A stretch of 64,000 nucleotides of DNA from Phytophthora sp. 'mugwort' (GCA_033558025.1 JAUCEF010000017.1:4340001-4404000); one strand, 5' to 3'; shown: positions 22,566-35,200, counted from the stretch's first letter. Made by a program: numbers and translations. The notes: a model not told the origin generated them from the letters alone.

Positions 22566-23651
22566 TTAGGTTGCCTTGGTCTTAGCCGCCGCCTCAGCTG
22601 TCGCCTTGGCCTCCTTGAGCGTGAAGGTCTTGGCCTCGGGATCCACAACACCGTAGTTAGCGTAGAGACGGCCGACCCGGTAGAATGCCTGGAGGATCGG
22701 CTCGTCACTCTTACGTACGAGCTCGGGGAAAGCTTGGTGAAAGGCCGCTGTAGCCTGCTTGAGCTTGTAGTGTGGGATGATAGGGAACAGGTGATGGATC
22801 TGGTGCGTGCCGATGTTGTGGCTCAAGTTGTCGATGAACGTGCCGTAGGATCGATCCACGGACGAGAGGTTGCCCTTTACGTACGTCCACTCGGAGTCGC
22901 CATACCACGGGGTCTCCTCATCGTTGTGGTGCAGGAATGTGGTGATTACTAGCATGCTGCCGAATACAAAGATCGGCGCGTAGTAGTAGAGCGCCATGGT
23001 CTTAAAGCCGAATTGGAAGCTCAGGTAGATAGAGAGCCCCGCCACGAAGAAGTGGGCCAGAAGCGAGATAATCACGGCCGACACCTGGCGCACAAACAGC
23101 GGTTCAAACGGGTTGAAGTGGTTAACCTTGCGAGGTGGAAAACCCTCGATCAAGTAGGCGAGCCACGCGGCGCCGAGCGCCAGGATGAGGTTGCGCGACA
23201 ACGGGTGGTCGTCAGCCTTGCGCTGTGGGTAGAAGATCTCGTCACGGTCGATGTTGCCAGTGTTCTTGTGGTGATGGCGGTGTGTGAGTTTCCATGACTC
23301 GAATGGCGTGAGGATGAGCGAGTGGATGAAAGTGCCCACGACAAAGTTGAGCAGATGGTAGCGCGAGAAGGCGCCGTGGCCGGCGTCATGACCCACGGTG
23401 AAGAATCCCCAGAATACGATACCCTGCAGCAGGATGTAGCCCGCGCACAGTGCGGCGTCCAGCGCCCACAGGCTCTCGACTACGGGCAGCGCGCGCGCGT
23501 AATTGAGGCCAAAAGCCAGGGACACGGCGATCACCAGACAGCGCACGGTGTAGTAGAGCGACAGAGGCACCGAAGCCTCGAAGCACTCGCTGGGTAGCGA
23601 CCGTTTGATCTCCGTCAGGGTCGGGAACACGTACGGCTGTTTTGTCGCCAT
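22566..23651 (-). CDS. Omega-3 (delta-17) fatty acid desaturase
   Basis: Membrane-bound front-to-methyl-end desaturase of the endoplasmic reticulum. In Phytophthora and Pythium the delta-17 enzymes convert arachidonate to eicosapentaenoate (and other omega-6 to omega-3 acids). Single exon, 361 residues from the ATG at 23651 (MATKQPYVFP), the length known for Phytophthora delta-17 desaturases. The three histidine boxes that hold the di-iron centre are intact: HDAGH at 88-92, HRHHH at 124-128 and HQIHH at 283-287. Hydrophobic segments lie around and between them. An ATG seven codons upstream is in frame only through non-ATG codons, so 23651 is preferred. I recognise the sequence as closely resembling the characterised Phytophthora enzyme; the exact substrate range is inferred from that family. 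Confidence 0.95.
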   Translation of the reverse strand: MATKQPYVFPTLTEIKRSLPSECFEASVPLSLYYTVRCLVIAVSLAFGLNYARALPVVESLWALDAALCAGYILLQGIVFWGFFTVGHDAGHGAFSRYHLLNFVVGTFIHSLILTPFESWKLTHRHHHKNTGNIDRDEIFYPQRKADDHPLSRNLILALGAAWLAYLIEGFPPRKVNHFNPFEPLFVRQVSAVIISLLAHFFVAGLSIYLSFQFGFKTMALYYYAPIFVFGSMLVITTFLHHNDEETPWYGDSEWTYVKGNLSSVDRSYGTFIDNLSHNIGTHQIHHLFPIIPHYKLKQATAAFHQAFPELVRKSDEPILQAFYRVGRLYANYGVVDPEAKTFTLKEAKATAEAAAKTKAT

Positions 23652-24017
23652 TCTCTGTCTGCTTCGCCGCACTTACTGGAATGAGCTTGTGCGCTTGAGG
23701 CATTTGGACGCGGACGTGTGGCTACGAAACCACCAGAGCCATTGACTCAGAAGATATGGTACCATAGTTAGTGCAAGTAAACACGAGCGGTGCAGCTGGA
23801 TGGTGAATGTCAGGCACCGCCGGGACGAATGATGTCATGTACAGTAGTGACGTAGCCTGTCTAGGATGCTGCGCGCCAGTCGTCGAAGAAGTACCGCACA
23901 CGTCTTAAGCGAAAGGAGTTCGGGGCACTGCTGCTTCATGCAGATGTAGTTTATTTGTTGTTGCCATGTAGTAGTGTACCGACATGAAGAGTTTTCTTTT
24001 TTACTTCCGGACTTGTT
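23652..24017. other. Upstream region of the desaturase gene / 3' flank of Wee1
   Basis: 366 bases without a gene. It must hold the desaturase promoter and the end of the Wee1 transcript. No clear promoter element was identified. Confidence 0.5.
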
Positions 24018-26246
24018 TCAACGGAAGGGCAGCACAACCTCGTGCTGCAAGATATCTTCGGCGAGAGGCCGCTGCAGCGCGTCAGGGTGCAGCATGCTGG
24101 CGATCAGGTGCTGTAGCGAGTTGGAGTATTGTCTGTGGGTAAACAGCACATTAGCACCGCGTCTGTGTGGTACCGAAATGGCAAGAGAGTTTCACAGTCG
24201 TACCGGAACATGACGAGGTCTCCATCGCGGATTTTCTGCCACTCTTCGCCGCCACTTGCCAGCGTCGTCCCTAGCGCGAGCTCATAGATCGTGGCCCCCA
24301 AAGCGAAGATGTCGCCGGCGCGCAAGTTATTCCGGTTGCCTTCGAGTAGTTCGCTACCAAAGACAAAATAGATGCTATACCTTAATACTTCGTAATACGC
24401 CTACACTCGCAAATCGGTGGGCTTACCGACTGAGATACCGATTGTCGCCCTCCGTGATCTCCATGCTGCCATCAAGATGAGCAACAGTTCCCAAGTCGCC
24501 TAGCTGAGGTATTAACAAATGATAAGCACAATGACTAAGAGACCAGGTCGAAACACGTGAAACAAACCTTGTAGACTTCTCCTGGGCCAACCAGGACATT
24601 TTGCAGCTTCACATCCATATGAACCATCTTCTTGCTGTGCATATCGTAAAGAGCCTGAACAAAAGGTTCCATAAGTTACTCGGTGGCTCGAACAGTGCGA
24701 GCTCAGCCATCTTACCTGGGCAATATGACACAAGAGCTTGCACAGCGTTTCTTCCGGAACCTTGTGCGGTGCATACTTGTTGACAAATTCAGTCAACGAG
24801 CAGCCCTCTAGGTTTTCAAGCTGGATGTAGAGCAAGTCGTCTTCTATCCAAGCGTCGAAATATCGAACGACATGGTTGCTACTACTTAGCGCTGCTAGTG
24901 CCTGCACTTCCCGTAGCGCTCTCTCACTACCACATCCATGACAATAAAGGGAGGTTGACTCACATTCGAACACATAAAACATGTAGCAGGTCATTGCGTT
25001 ACGTACGTGTCTGCCTTGCCACGAAAATGGCGCTTGCTCTTCTTCACGGCGTATACCCAGCCATCAATCTTCTTGATGCACTTGTATACCTTCGAAAACG
25101 ACCCCGAGCCGATCAACTGTCATGAGCAATGCAACAATGAGTGTTACAATTTCAATCCCATGTTTGCGACGAGTGCAAACAGGCAGTCAACGTACCCCCA
25201 GCTCGGAAAAGTCCGATAGATACTTAGAAACTGGCGATCCGTTCTTCGCTCCAACCCACGCCGAAGGAAAAGACCGTCGTTTGCGTCTGGAAATCTTTTT
25301 CTTTCCTGACTCCGTCATCGGCTCCGGTGCAAAAGGGTTCACATAACTTTCCTCCGACAAGAAGGATGCAGCTTGTTCTCTGCAGCACGACCAACAACAA
25401 CAACGCCACGTCAATAAGGTACAGGTGAGCAACATGTAATGTTCATCATCACCTCATGCAGCAAACTTACCCATTGGGTCTCGCTCTCTTGGCACTCACC
25501 ACCACGTTGACCTTTGGTGAGCCAGTGTCCATGGACGACTGACTCGAAAGGGACGGCAACCCCTTCCGTGCATGCCGCACATCCATGTGTGTCATGTCCT
25601 GCGTGAGGTTCTGTACATGCTCCTCCTGGACGATATCCGCTCCACTATTAAGCCGCGGACGCTTCTTCAGCGGCGATGGTGTCATCGGGTTCGACAGCGG
25701 GATAACCGGCTGGTCTCGAGGAGTCAGGAAGTCCATGTCGTCCTGGCTGTACTGCTGCATGGGCGTGGCCATCCCCGGCGTGTAATAGCCCTGGCTGGTG
25801 GGTGGCAATCCAAAGCGCACGGGCGTATGCGTCGGCTCGAAGTCGGGTTCGCTGCGCTGGCTGGAGCAGCCCGTGAAGTCAATCTTCTTAGGTCTAGGCC
25901 GGCGCGCGCCGCTGTCACTGTTCTGAGAGGCCAGAAGCATGGGCTCCTCACTACTCTCGTCATCCATCACATCGTAATCGATGCGTTTCTGCACGGGCAC
26001 CGACTCGTCCTCGCCATCCTCCATCGCGGCGGCGCTGAAGCTGTGGCCCTTGGCTGAAGCTTCGAGAGACCGTCGAGCCTTGCGCAGCTTGCCACCGCCG
26101 TCCAGACGCTTGCGGCTGGCCAACGACTGCGAGAAAAAGTCGTGGATCGAGCGCTGCTTCTTGGCTCCACCGGACGAGCCGCCACTGGACGCCTGCGACG
26201 AGCCGCCGTTAGCCCGCGCCTTGCTGCGCAGCGCGTTGAGTAGCAT
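24018..26246 (-). CDS. WEE1: Wee1 family CDK-inhibitory tyrosine kinase
   Basis: Nuclear kinase that delays mitosis by phosphorylating the inhibitory tyrosine (Tyr15) of the cyclin-dependent kinase. Eight exons: 26246-25471, 25379-25196, 25116-25007, 24926-24716, 24654-24568, 24503-24427, 24353-24204, 24132-24018. All junctions are GT-AG and in phase, giving 569 residues. Residues 1-320 are a disordered regulatory region with several SP/TP sites and a PIP box (QRSIHDFF, 31-38). The kinase domain starts with the glycine loop GSGSFSKV (323-330). It has the ATP lysine in AVKK (K345), the helix-C glutamate in ALREVQ, the catalytic loop HMDVKLQN (D441) and the metal-binding GDLG (D459). The HMDxK and DLG variants in place of HRD and DFG are the Wee1/Myt1 signature. 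No membrane segment is present, favouring Wee1 over Myt1. Confidence 0.94.
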
Positions 26247-26293
26247 GACGGTAGAGACTTTTGAGTGGGAAAGTGAAACAGTAACCTAAACGA

Positions 26294-26305
26294 TTTCCCG
26301 CCAAA
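26294..26305 (-). promoter_or_regulatory. E2F binding site upstream of WEE1
   Basis: TTTGGCGGGAAA read toward WEE1, a perfect match to the consensus E2F/DP site. It lies 48 bases before the Wee1 ATG, in the 169-base gap after the upstream gene. A pyrimidine-rich stretch TTTCACTTTCCCACTC (about 26262-26277) between it and the ATG resembles the oomycete initiator (YCAYTYY) and may be the transcription start. S-phase control is inferred from the site. Confidence 0.65.
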
Positions 26306-26415
26306 AAAGGCGCTGGCTGGTTTACGGTGTATCACTATTCCTAAGATGTTTGTTCACTACTCCTAAGAGACTTGTTTACAGTCGACCACTACGCCTAGGA
26401 CTCGCTTCAACTTGC

Positions 26416-29400
26416 CTACACTTTCTTATTGCGGAATACAAGCCCTTGAAAAGGCTGGAGCAGCCGACTCGGCCGCTTGCTGTGCCCCTTCTCCTTTGCT
26501 CTCTGCCGCTCGGCCTCGAGTTCGGTGGCTTCGCGAGTTATTCGGGCGCACTCGGCGGCCTCCTGCTCTTGGCGAAGTCGCTCTTGCTGCTCTGTTTCTA
26601 GCGTGCTCTCAGCCAAAGCCACCCGAACGAGTTCCTACGTTCCAATGGAAATACTGTAGTTAAGTGCCATTAACAATATTAATACGGTGCTTGAATTACT
26701 GCAGAAGCGCACCTGAAGTCCCATGCGATCGCCAACAAGCCGAACGGGAAGCGGCTTCTCACCGTTGCCGCCCAACAGGCGGCGATTGTACTTGGCCGAC
26801 CTGTAGAACTCGCAGATCTCGCAGTCATGGAAGACGCGACAGAGCCGACACGGCCCATCAAGTATCTCTGGCGTGCCGCGGCCGAACCTACGGAAAGACC
26901 GTTCGTACGCGTCGTATTGGCGCAGAATTGTGGCGTGATCGGCATCCCCCTGAATAGCGCGGAGGTAATAGTCGTCCAGCACGCTGCAATTGTGGTGACA
27001 CGAAGAAAAGATTAGACACCGCTGAATATGCCCGCAGTACGATAAGCGATGCACCTTTGGGTCGGGGTGGGAGGAATGACAACCAGTGTGGCGTCCGCAC
27101 TGCATTGTACTGTGCCCACTTTGCCAACGTACTTGAAGGCGGAGTAAACTCCGAACACCTCTACTTCTGCGAAATGGAGAAAGTTTTTGCTATGCAGTTG
27201 CACTCGAACAAACTGGCCCACAGTGTTTGCCGTCGGAAGTATCCACTCCGTCATTCGTTTGTTAGTACGAAACAACTCGAATGCGCTTGACTGCACCTTC
27301 GCGGCTCGTAGACTGAATCGTCAAAACAAGGGAAAACCCCTGTTAGTGCAAGACATTTTACTCAGTGAAAAAAAAACTGTTAAGCGAGCGCACCCTTCCT
27401 TGCCTTCCAAATCTTTGAACGCAAACTCGCTCACGAAAATCCAACACGGGAACAACCTACTACTGTACTCGGACCTGCTCTTTGACGGGTTTAGCGGCTC
27501 ATCCGTTCGATTCCACAACTTTGAAGTAAGTTAGAGCTAAGTTCGCGGAAGAATACCATGCAAACGGCCTTACCCGAATTTTCTCGATGACTGCAGGTTG
27601 CCCGAGGTCTACTTCCCACCATGGTTTGTCCTCCAGCTGAACAGCAATGTATAGTAACAAAAGGGAAGCAATTAGCACCCTTAAAAAGAGAAACTGCGGT
27701 TGCAGCAAGTCGTACGTGGGTGTGAATACAGGCCGTTAATGCACCGCCAATCTCCCCGTTGACTGCCAAATTGGGTCTTTGTTCGTTGTAGATGGAGATT
27801 TGACGACAAGGCTTGCCTAAAGCGAGGTTGTAAGGCTCCACGTGCAAACATTTGAGTAGCTCTGGTTTCTCAATAAATGCACGCTGCATTCAGCACGCAA
27901 GAAGTATCAATGTAAGAGTCGATTAGCCAAAAAAGCTCAATATGCTACTTGATGACTTACACTTGCATCGTGACCTGTGCAACCATGATAATTTCGACCC
28001 CAGGTATAAAGCTCGCCGTAAGAAGACACAGCAGCCGTGTGGCTACCGCCACAGGACACCTGGCGAACGCCAGCACCATCTAAAGCCGGTACCCGTTCCC
28101 ACGATAACACGTATCGACTCAGTGCAGTCGCGCCTCCGCATACGTATACCTGACCACCAAGCAGCGTTTTGCTCCCTCCGTTGACCTCTGATGTAACCTC
28201 AGTACAGACTGCGGAATGTGCCGTCCCACACGAAATCTGCCAAACCCGGACTTTCTTGTTAACGAGATCTTTGACCAGCGTGGGGACAACTATGGTGTCT
28301 ATCACGTGAGGCCCAAGGCCAAGTCGTCCGCCATTAGCTGAGCCCCACATGAACAGCTCCCCTGCCGTAGAGACCGCCCCACTGTGCGAAGCTCCGCACG
28401 ATACGGATCTGATTTTACGTTTTCCAGGGAATTTGACAAGTAACGGTGTCAAAGAGTACTGCTTGTACTCATCCTCAACAATACCGACTCCGAGCTTCCC
28501 GTTACACGCTGACCCCCACATGTATAATGATCCGTCCGAGTCAATAGCTCCGCTATGTGAAAAGGAGCACGAGACTTGGCGCATACTTAAATTCTGCGAA
28601 CAAACGTATATAGTAATCAACGTAAGCAGATAGTCACGGGATCGGGTTGTAGTAATTTTCGTACATTAAAAGCTTCAACACGCTGCGGGTGGTTTGTGTC
28701 AAAGCAAATGGCTCCACGCTCATTCGGCTGAAGCCCTAGACGCCCGCTTGAGCCAATCCCACACGTGTAAAGTGATCTGCAAAAAAAAAAAGAGCGAACA
28801 ATTAAGTTCATTATTTTCGGATTGGACACCAGGATCAGCACACCTAAGTTTTCTTACCCATCTTGCATCAGCAATGCCACATGAGAAAATCCTGCGGAAA
28901 CGTTTGCAACGGCCTACAAGAATGAAGTGAAGTCTTAGCTTGCTCCGACGTGCAATTCAGTACCATTGGACAATGACTTACTACTGCGCCTCTAGATGAG
29001 TATAGCGGTGGGCCTCTGCGCATACAATTTGCACATGAGGTTCAATACCCAGAGCCAGTTGGTCAGCTATTTCCTACAGTACCTTGTAGTAACTCCGCTC
29101 ATATCAATTCGAATATTGTCACCTCGGGAGGTAAACTCAGGAATCGTGTCTTCTAGCTGCACAACGCTTCGAGCAGCCTTGGACTTATGCGCGCGGTCCT
29201 ATAGCAGAAGGAGAGCGAGCGGTTCACAACAGACTTCGGACGTTGTTCAAACTGGTACACCTTTCACTTACTATGCGGTCAACCTTCTCGATAATCCTTG
29301 CTTTTGCATCGTCTTCCCGTTTGGCGTGCCTACTCTCTCGCAACGTTTTGACATCTTGCCACTTCAAGAGAATTGGTCAGATTTATCGTAGCGAGTAGCT

Positions 29401-32117
29401 AAGGTGTTATTCGCGCAACATACCTCCTGCAGCATCCTATTTTTTGCCTATATCACCAATGTTGACAGGAACAGTACTGAGATATAGTGATGTTTTCGTA
29501 AAAATTAGTACATACCGCTTGGAGCAAATTGGCTCGCTTGTTTTGGATAATTAGTTTTTTGTCTTGACTCAATTCCTACCCACCAGCGCGAGTTGAGAGT
29601 GTTGACAGCAGATTCTAATCTGTATCATAAGCGTACCTTGATGTCTCGTTCCGATTCCTTGAATGCAGCGTGCCCCACCTCACCCTTTACTTCGACCTCC
29701 AGCTCAAAGCATTCTCCCATTGCGAGGGACAAGTCCATTTTGGTGATATGCTCGAACTCGAGACCACGAAGTTGACCTGACAATATTAGCTGTTCGTACT
29801 CAACCTTCGGTAACAAAATCTGCTCCATGAACAGCAGTCGAGTCGCGTTACTGGGAGGTAGCTCCCACACGTCATAATACATAACTACTCGTTTCAGGCT
29901 TAACAGCATACAGAACGGTCAGACCTGGAAAAAAATTAAGTAATACTGCTTTTTTACCTTTCATAGCGTAGATTATCGTCATTTTGTCGAGCTTCAATCG
30001 CTTGCTGCTCTTCTTCTTTCACTTCGGCGTCAGGATCTCGTAATCCTTCCAGCTATCCCACAGAACCATTAGACGAGACTTACATTATCACGCCAAAAGA
30101 TCTCTTACCTGCTCAGGAGTGCTCATCTTTTGTAATGCAGACCGAGGTGTAACCTTCGCTCGCATACCAGTCTCAGATGCCGCTTTTATCTTTTGGTCAG
30201 TACGTTCAATCTCATCGTCCGAATCGCTGCCAGAACCGGCAACTCGTCGAGCAGATGCCTCCCACGTACTATTCCTCCCTCCCCAGTTGAATACACTGCC
30301 TGAACTTGTGACGGCATAGGCGACGCTGTCACTGATCGCGCCTTGCACGACACTTCTACCCCATAGTGGCCCCGTATTTGCCATCAAGGTGGTAGAGCGA
30401 AACCTTAGGCTTCGAACAAACTCTCGGTTTTCAAAGAACAGTTTGGCAAGCTTTTCCTCATTTCGATTACTCTCATCAGGGGTTATATCTTCAACTTCAG
30501 ACGATTCAGTGAGACTATTCAAGTCAGCACTCGGATCTGCTTCGGCATGTTCACTCGACATTTCCCTTTCACGACATATTGCTCGAATATGTGTCTTAGT
30601 CTGAGAGATTGTTTGCTTATTCAATCTCGGTGGACTACGAAACTTCCATCGCTTATTTTCGAATCTTTGACGCACGTACTTTGATGCCGGACCACTGGTT
30701 TGATTTTCGGGTTGAATAGTTATCGTCTTCGTTGCTTGCTGCTTTGATGTTGACGTTTTTAATGCCTCAGGATACGTTTCAGTCTTCTTCGTTTGATTGT
30801 TTGCCTTTTTGGATGCTTTTGGTTTGGTTACTTGTACTTCTTGATTGTTTGGTTTTACACGACAAGACCAAATTTCACTGACAGCCTTAAAACCAGGGAA
30901 TAAGTCTTCGTCTCGAATAACTGGATCACCAGCAAACTGGTCATATTTGCCGCTTCCCATGATGTACACTTGTCCTGCCGCATCCAAAGCGGCGGCTAGT
31001 TCATCTTCGGCCCGAATAACTGCTTTCCGGCCTAGTTGCTCTCGAAACTCTTTGTCGCGCTGCCTCTGCAAATACCTCGCTGCTTCCTCGAGTGCCACTG
31101 CCTCACGAGCTTCCTCTTCGTCCAACATCGCTTCAAGCATTTGCCGTAATTTTCCTGGACGCGTATGTTTTGGTACCTCTACGCCTCTCTTCGTCAATTC
31201 TTCGGACACATCCACCAGTTTAATCCACATTGAACGGAACTCTCGGTAATCAATGTATCCGCTTTTGTCCTTGTCATACTTCTTGAAAATGTTCTCCTGT
31301 TTTTCATCGCTCACATCCATGCCAAAGTAATCCAGCACGTCCTGAGCAAATGTACTGTCAGCGCTATATTTACTCAACCCAACACAGAGACACGACCCAC
31401 CGCAAATTCAAGCTCATCAATCTGTCCTGTTGCGTCTTCGTCGAAAAGTTCAAAGGCATCTCGAGGGCCCAGTAGTGTGGACGGAGAGAATCCCAACGTG
31501 TTACCTGACACGGGGTCCACAGCAAACATGGCCATCTTGAATTCGGTGAGATCTATCTCACCGCCACCATCCGTATCACATTTGCGAAATATCCGCATGG
31601 CCTTCGCCGCCGAGATAGAAATCCCCAGATCTGGCAGCTACTTAGTACAACACACTTAGCTACCAAGAAAAACACGTACATCATTAAGAAGTCCGTACCA
31701 TGGCCAGAAACTCGGGAGCAGAGATGTTGCCCGACCTGTCCGTGTCATACTTCTTGAAGAGCTCCTCCGGCGATAACTATGTTGCAGTCAAACACTGTCA
31801 CCTTGAACCTTGCACTCTGTGCTGACATGTAGCGTCCTCACCTTCGAGTTCAGCGCGGCCACTTTCCTCTTCTCAGCCTCCGCCGCCTCTTTCTCGTTGA
31901 TTTCCTCGTCCTCGCCTTCCTTCGTGTAGCGGTCGATTGTCGCTTCGTCGTCGCTCTCGTCGCTCTCGGCGCCGAACAGCTCCAAGCTCACGGGCTTGTC
32001 CCCATTCGTGCGCTTCGAGGGCGACGCAGCAGTAGACGGAGACGCCGCAGCCAGCGCTCCGCCACCTCCCTCAGCCACGCGGCTGCCGCTATTACCCTTC
32101 TTTCCGAAGAGCCCCAT
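26416..32117 (-). CDS. EF-hand, RCC1-repeat and F5/8-type C domain protein, 20 exons
   Basis: Twenty in-phase GT-AG exons: 32117-31842, 31776-31699, 31637-31401, 31341-30109, 30052-29958, 29898-29637, 29575-29516, 29447-29424, 29361-29272, 29198-29083, 29015-28982, 28913-28858, 28776-28665, 28593-27961, 27883-27716, 27636-27574, 27518-27394, 27312-27055, 26983-26713, 26634-26416; 1469 residues. Order of parts: acidic N-terminus; EF-hands (YDTDRSGNISAPEF, CDTDGGGEIDLTEF, FDEDATGQIDELEF, YDKDKSGYIDYREF); a long helical/low-complexity exon; coiled coil; RCC1 repeats (VSCSFSHSGAIDSDGSLYMW and others); a discoidin-like F5/8C domain (WWEVDLGQPAVIEKI); a Cys cluster (CRLCRVFHDCEICEF); a final coiled coil. 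No signal peptide, so probably cytoplasmic, calcium-regulated; the RCC1 propeller suggests binding a GTPase, membrane or chromatin partner. Function is unknown. Confidence 0.9.
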
Positions 32118-32275
32118 GACCCAAAGGTCGATAAAGCGTTGAAGTTGAAGTATTGAAGTAGCGAGGTGATTGGTTAATTTTTATTTCTTGTACCCTTTTG
32201 TACCCAGTTCAGCTTTATCATATCCAATCCAGGCCACTTTGGATTTAGCGGCACAGGGATCAAGCATCAGGAGTG
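32118..32275. promoter_or_regulatory. Short divergent promoter with two CCAAT-type boxes
   Basis: Only 158 bases separate the start codons of the EF-hand/RCC1 gene (minus) and the 2419-residue gene (plus). It contains GATTGGTTAA (about 32168-32177, an inverted CCAAT box) and TCCAATCC (about 32222-32229). The two genes probably share control elements. No experimental support can be seen here. Confidence 0.5.
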
Positions 32276-35200
32276 ATGGACACCGCAGAGTTCGAGGCGC
32301 AGTTAGCATCAGAGGGCGCGACGGGCAACGCCGAGGCGCAGCTGGCGTTCCAGGAGAAGTTCGCGCTGGCGGAGAGCGTGTCAGCCAAACTGCAGCTGGT
32401 GGACAAGACGTTCGTACCGGGTAAGCCCGACTTTTGGTTCTACTCGGCACTGTGCGCGCTGCTAGACGTGCAGACGCAGCTGGAGGCGGAGAAGTATGAA
32501 CAGGCCTGGGAGAAACTGCAGGGGAGCAAGGCGCAGCTAGAGCTAGTGGAGCGGGAGCTTACGGGGAGGAGGTGCTGGAGACGCTCGCAGCGCATCCACA
32601 TGCGACGATTGCTGCTGGAGCTGGACCTGCAGTACAAGCTCAAGAGACCGGAAGATGAAATCAAGGTGAGTAGAGCGAGGTAGAATGGTGGATAAAGCGA
32701 GGAACTGATGTTGGTTCGTTGCTGTTGTGTAGATTGTGACGCAGCAAATTACGACGGCACTGCATGTGACTTATCAGGACCCGGAGCCGGCGGGAGCGAC
32801 CCCGGAGATCAGAAAGGAGACGTTTCCGACGGTGCTGAAGGAAGAGTTGCTGGATCTTGACGCCATCATTGAGAACAAGTTGAACGTGTTGAGTTTCAGC
32901 ACTGTGAAAGAAATGTCGTTGAAGGAGATTCTGCGCGATTTGGATGTTTTTGGGCGTGAAAAGGTTTTCCACAAGATACGCGCTTGGGACGGAGCTGAGG
33001 ATGAGCATTGGAAGATGCTACAAGTGTTCTTGGACGACTACCCGTTTGAATATGCAGACATCCCGGGGTGCGTTGCCTTTATATTAATATGTTTCCTATT
33101 AGGGAGTTGAACCATTCGCGGGAAACTGATAACATTTGACCTTTTTGGTTATAGATACGTGGACATTATTGTCAAGGACGTCAAACGTAAGAGAGTCAAG
33201 GATGCTAGCGACTACAGCTTTAACTTCCGTGCAGCGCATCGATACTTGTCATTCCCGCAACTGCTGGAGTGTGGACGACAAGATCCTGCGATTTTTCGTA
33301 GCAACAGCGAGTTCGCTGTTCGTGGAATGCAGCTACTTCGAGCTGCGGCGGAGGTGGATAGTGCACAATGCTCCGATCTCCGAAGTGAAACTCAGCGCGA
33401 GAAAGAACTGCAGCACCTTGCAACGTACGTAGAGTTCCTGCGCGATTTCACCCTGTCGTCGGTAGGAAGTATTCGGGTGATGATTTTGTATCGCAAACTC
33501 CAGCTTTTGAATGTGATCTGCTGCACAAATGCAAATGCTGCGACGGAATTGCTGAGCTCTCTGGTTGAATACGTGAAGATCGCAGGCGGTCGCACTTTGA
33601 GTTCGTTCGACTATGTTGGATTTTGTGGCTTCGGGCATGTGTCCCAGTCAGACCACGATGATATCATTAACAAAAGTTTAAGGACGCTGTGGTCATCTGA
33701 CATTGATGACAGAAGCATTTTTAGTGCTCTTTACACCAACCTGGATGATGGCATCTTAAATGTACAACACGCTCTGACCATGATTAAGCTCGGTAAAGGT
33801 GCATTTTCTGAATGGACGGAAAAACTGAAAGCGAATTGCCAGGAACTATCAAGTGAGGCGAGCTCACCACAACTGCTTTTCTGCGAATCCAACCCGACCT
33901 ACTTTTTGCCAGAAGATCCGCTTCGAATTTACGTGCGAGCCCGTAATGTCAAGTCACTGACTGCCCACCTGTACGAGATCAAGACAGTGGAATACTATTC
34001 CCGCTTGCGTCGTGAAATAAAGGGCGACGTTTGTCTTGATGGGTTACTACCGACGGAAGAGCAGGTAGTCGACCTGAGCCACCTCACGCAATGGCAAGAA
34101 TGTCGGGTACCGATCGAGTTCCGTGCTACTAAAACCTCTCAGCGTGGAGTTTTTGTGGTAGAAGTGTTTGAAAAGGGAATAACATGCCGAGCTATCCTTT
34201 GCAAAGGATTTCTGCGCCATGTTGAGCGTATTACAACTCAAGGCCACGAGTTTACAGTGCTAGATGAACGTGGAAACCTGCTCCACGATGCCCGTGCTCT
34301 TGTACTCAACGTGAAGGCTGGTGGCAGCAGAGCTCAACACGCCCGTGAGTACACACCAGACGAAAAAGGGAGCATTATCGTTCCATTCCGCCATTCAAAC
34401 GAAGTTTCCTCAAGCGACAAGTTTGCGATAGCGTTTTGCCATGGATCATTTAGCAGCTTTCACGGATCCTTCAGCTATTTGGCTGAATCATTTGACATGG
34501 ACGTCGATATGCATGTTGATATCGAACAGTTACTTCCTGGATCCATCGCTCAGCTTGTTATTCGCCCACGTCTTCTCGTTGCCGGTCTTGCGACGGGTGA
34601 ACCACTTGACTTGATTGTTGATGTGAAGTTGGTGATTGAGTACGACCTTGTCAATACCAGCAATATAGGCTCGAGTTCTCACAAGGAGGTCCTATCCTTT
34701 GCATCCATACAGCAGATTGTAAATGATCCTCCTTGCTTTGAGATTCCGATGGATGCGGAGGGCTTTAATGTCACACTGGAAGCGCGTGTTTCTCGACCAA
34801 ATGTGAGTCAAGACTCTGCTGTGAAAACAAGTGATTTACCAAAGGTGAGCGACTCCAAAAGCTTCGAAGTTCAGCGTGTGAACAAATTTGATGGCACGTA
34901 TACAGCTCATTTTATTCGGAGACCGCTTGATTCAGCGAATCCGTACAATCCAAGCGAATTTCGTGCTCTTGTTCTTGGTCACAACGGAGAACCGGTTCCA
35001 AACACGCCGGCAGATTTTGTTTTTAAGCACACCCACGCTACTGACGCAATTAGGGCGAGACTACAAACTGATGCCACGGGGGAAGTCAAATTGGGACAAC
35101 TTCAAGACGTAGAGCGACTCAAAGTGGAGTTTGGGGCTCGTACTGGATCGACAAAGTCATGCAGCTGGGAGCTGCCGAACCTGCGTTCCTACCGACCCCA

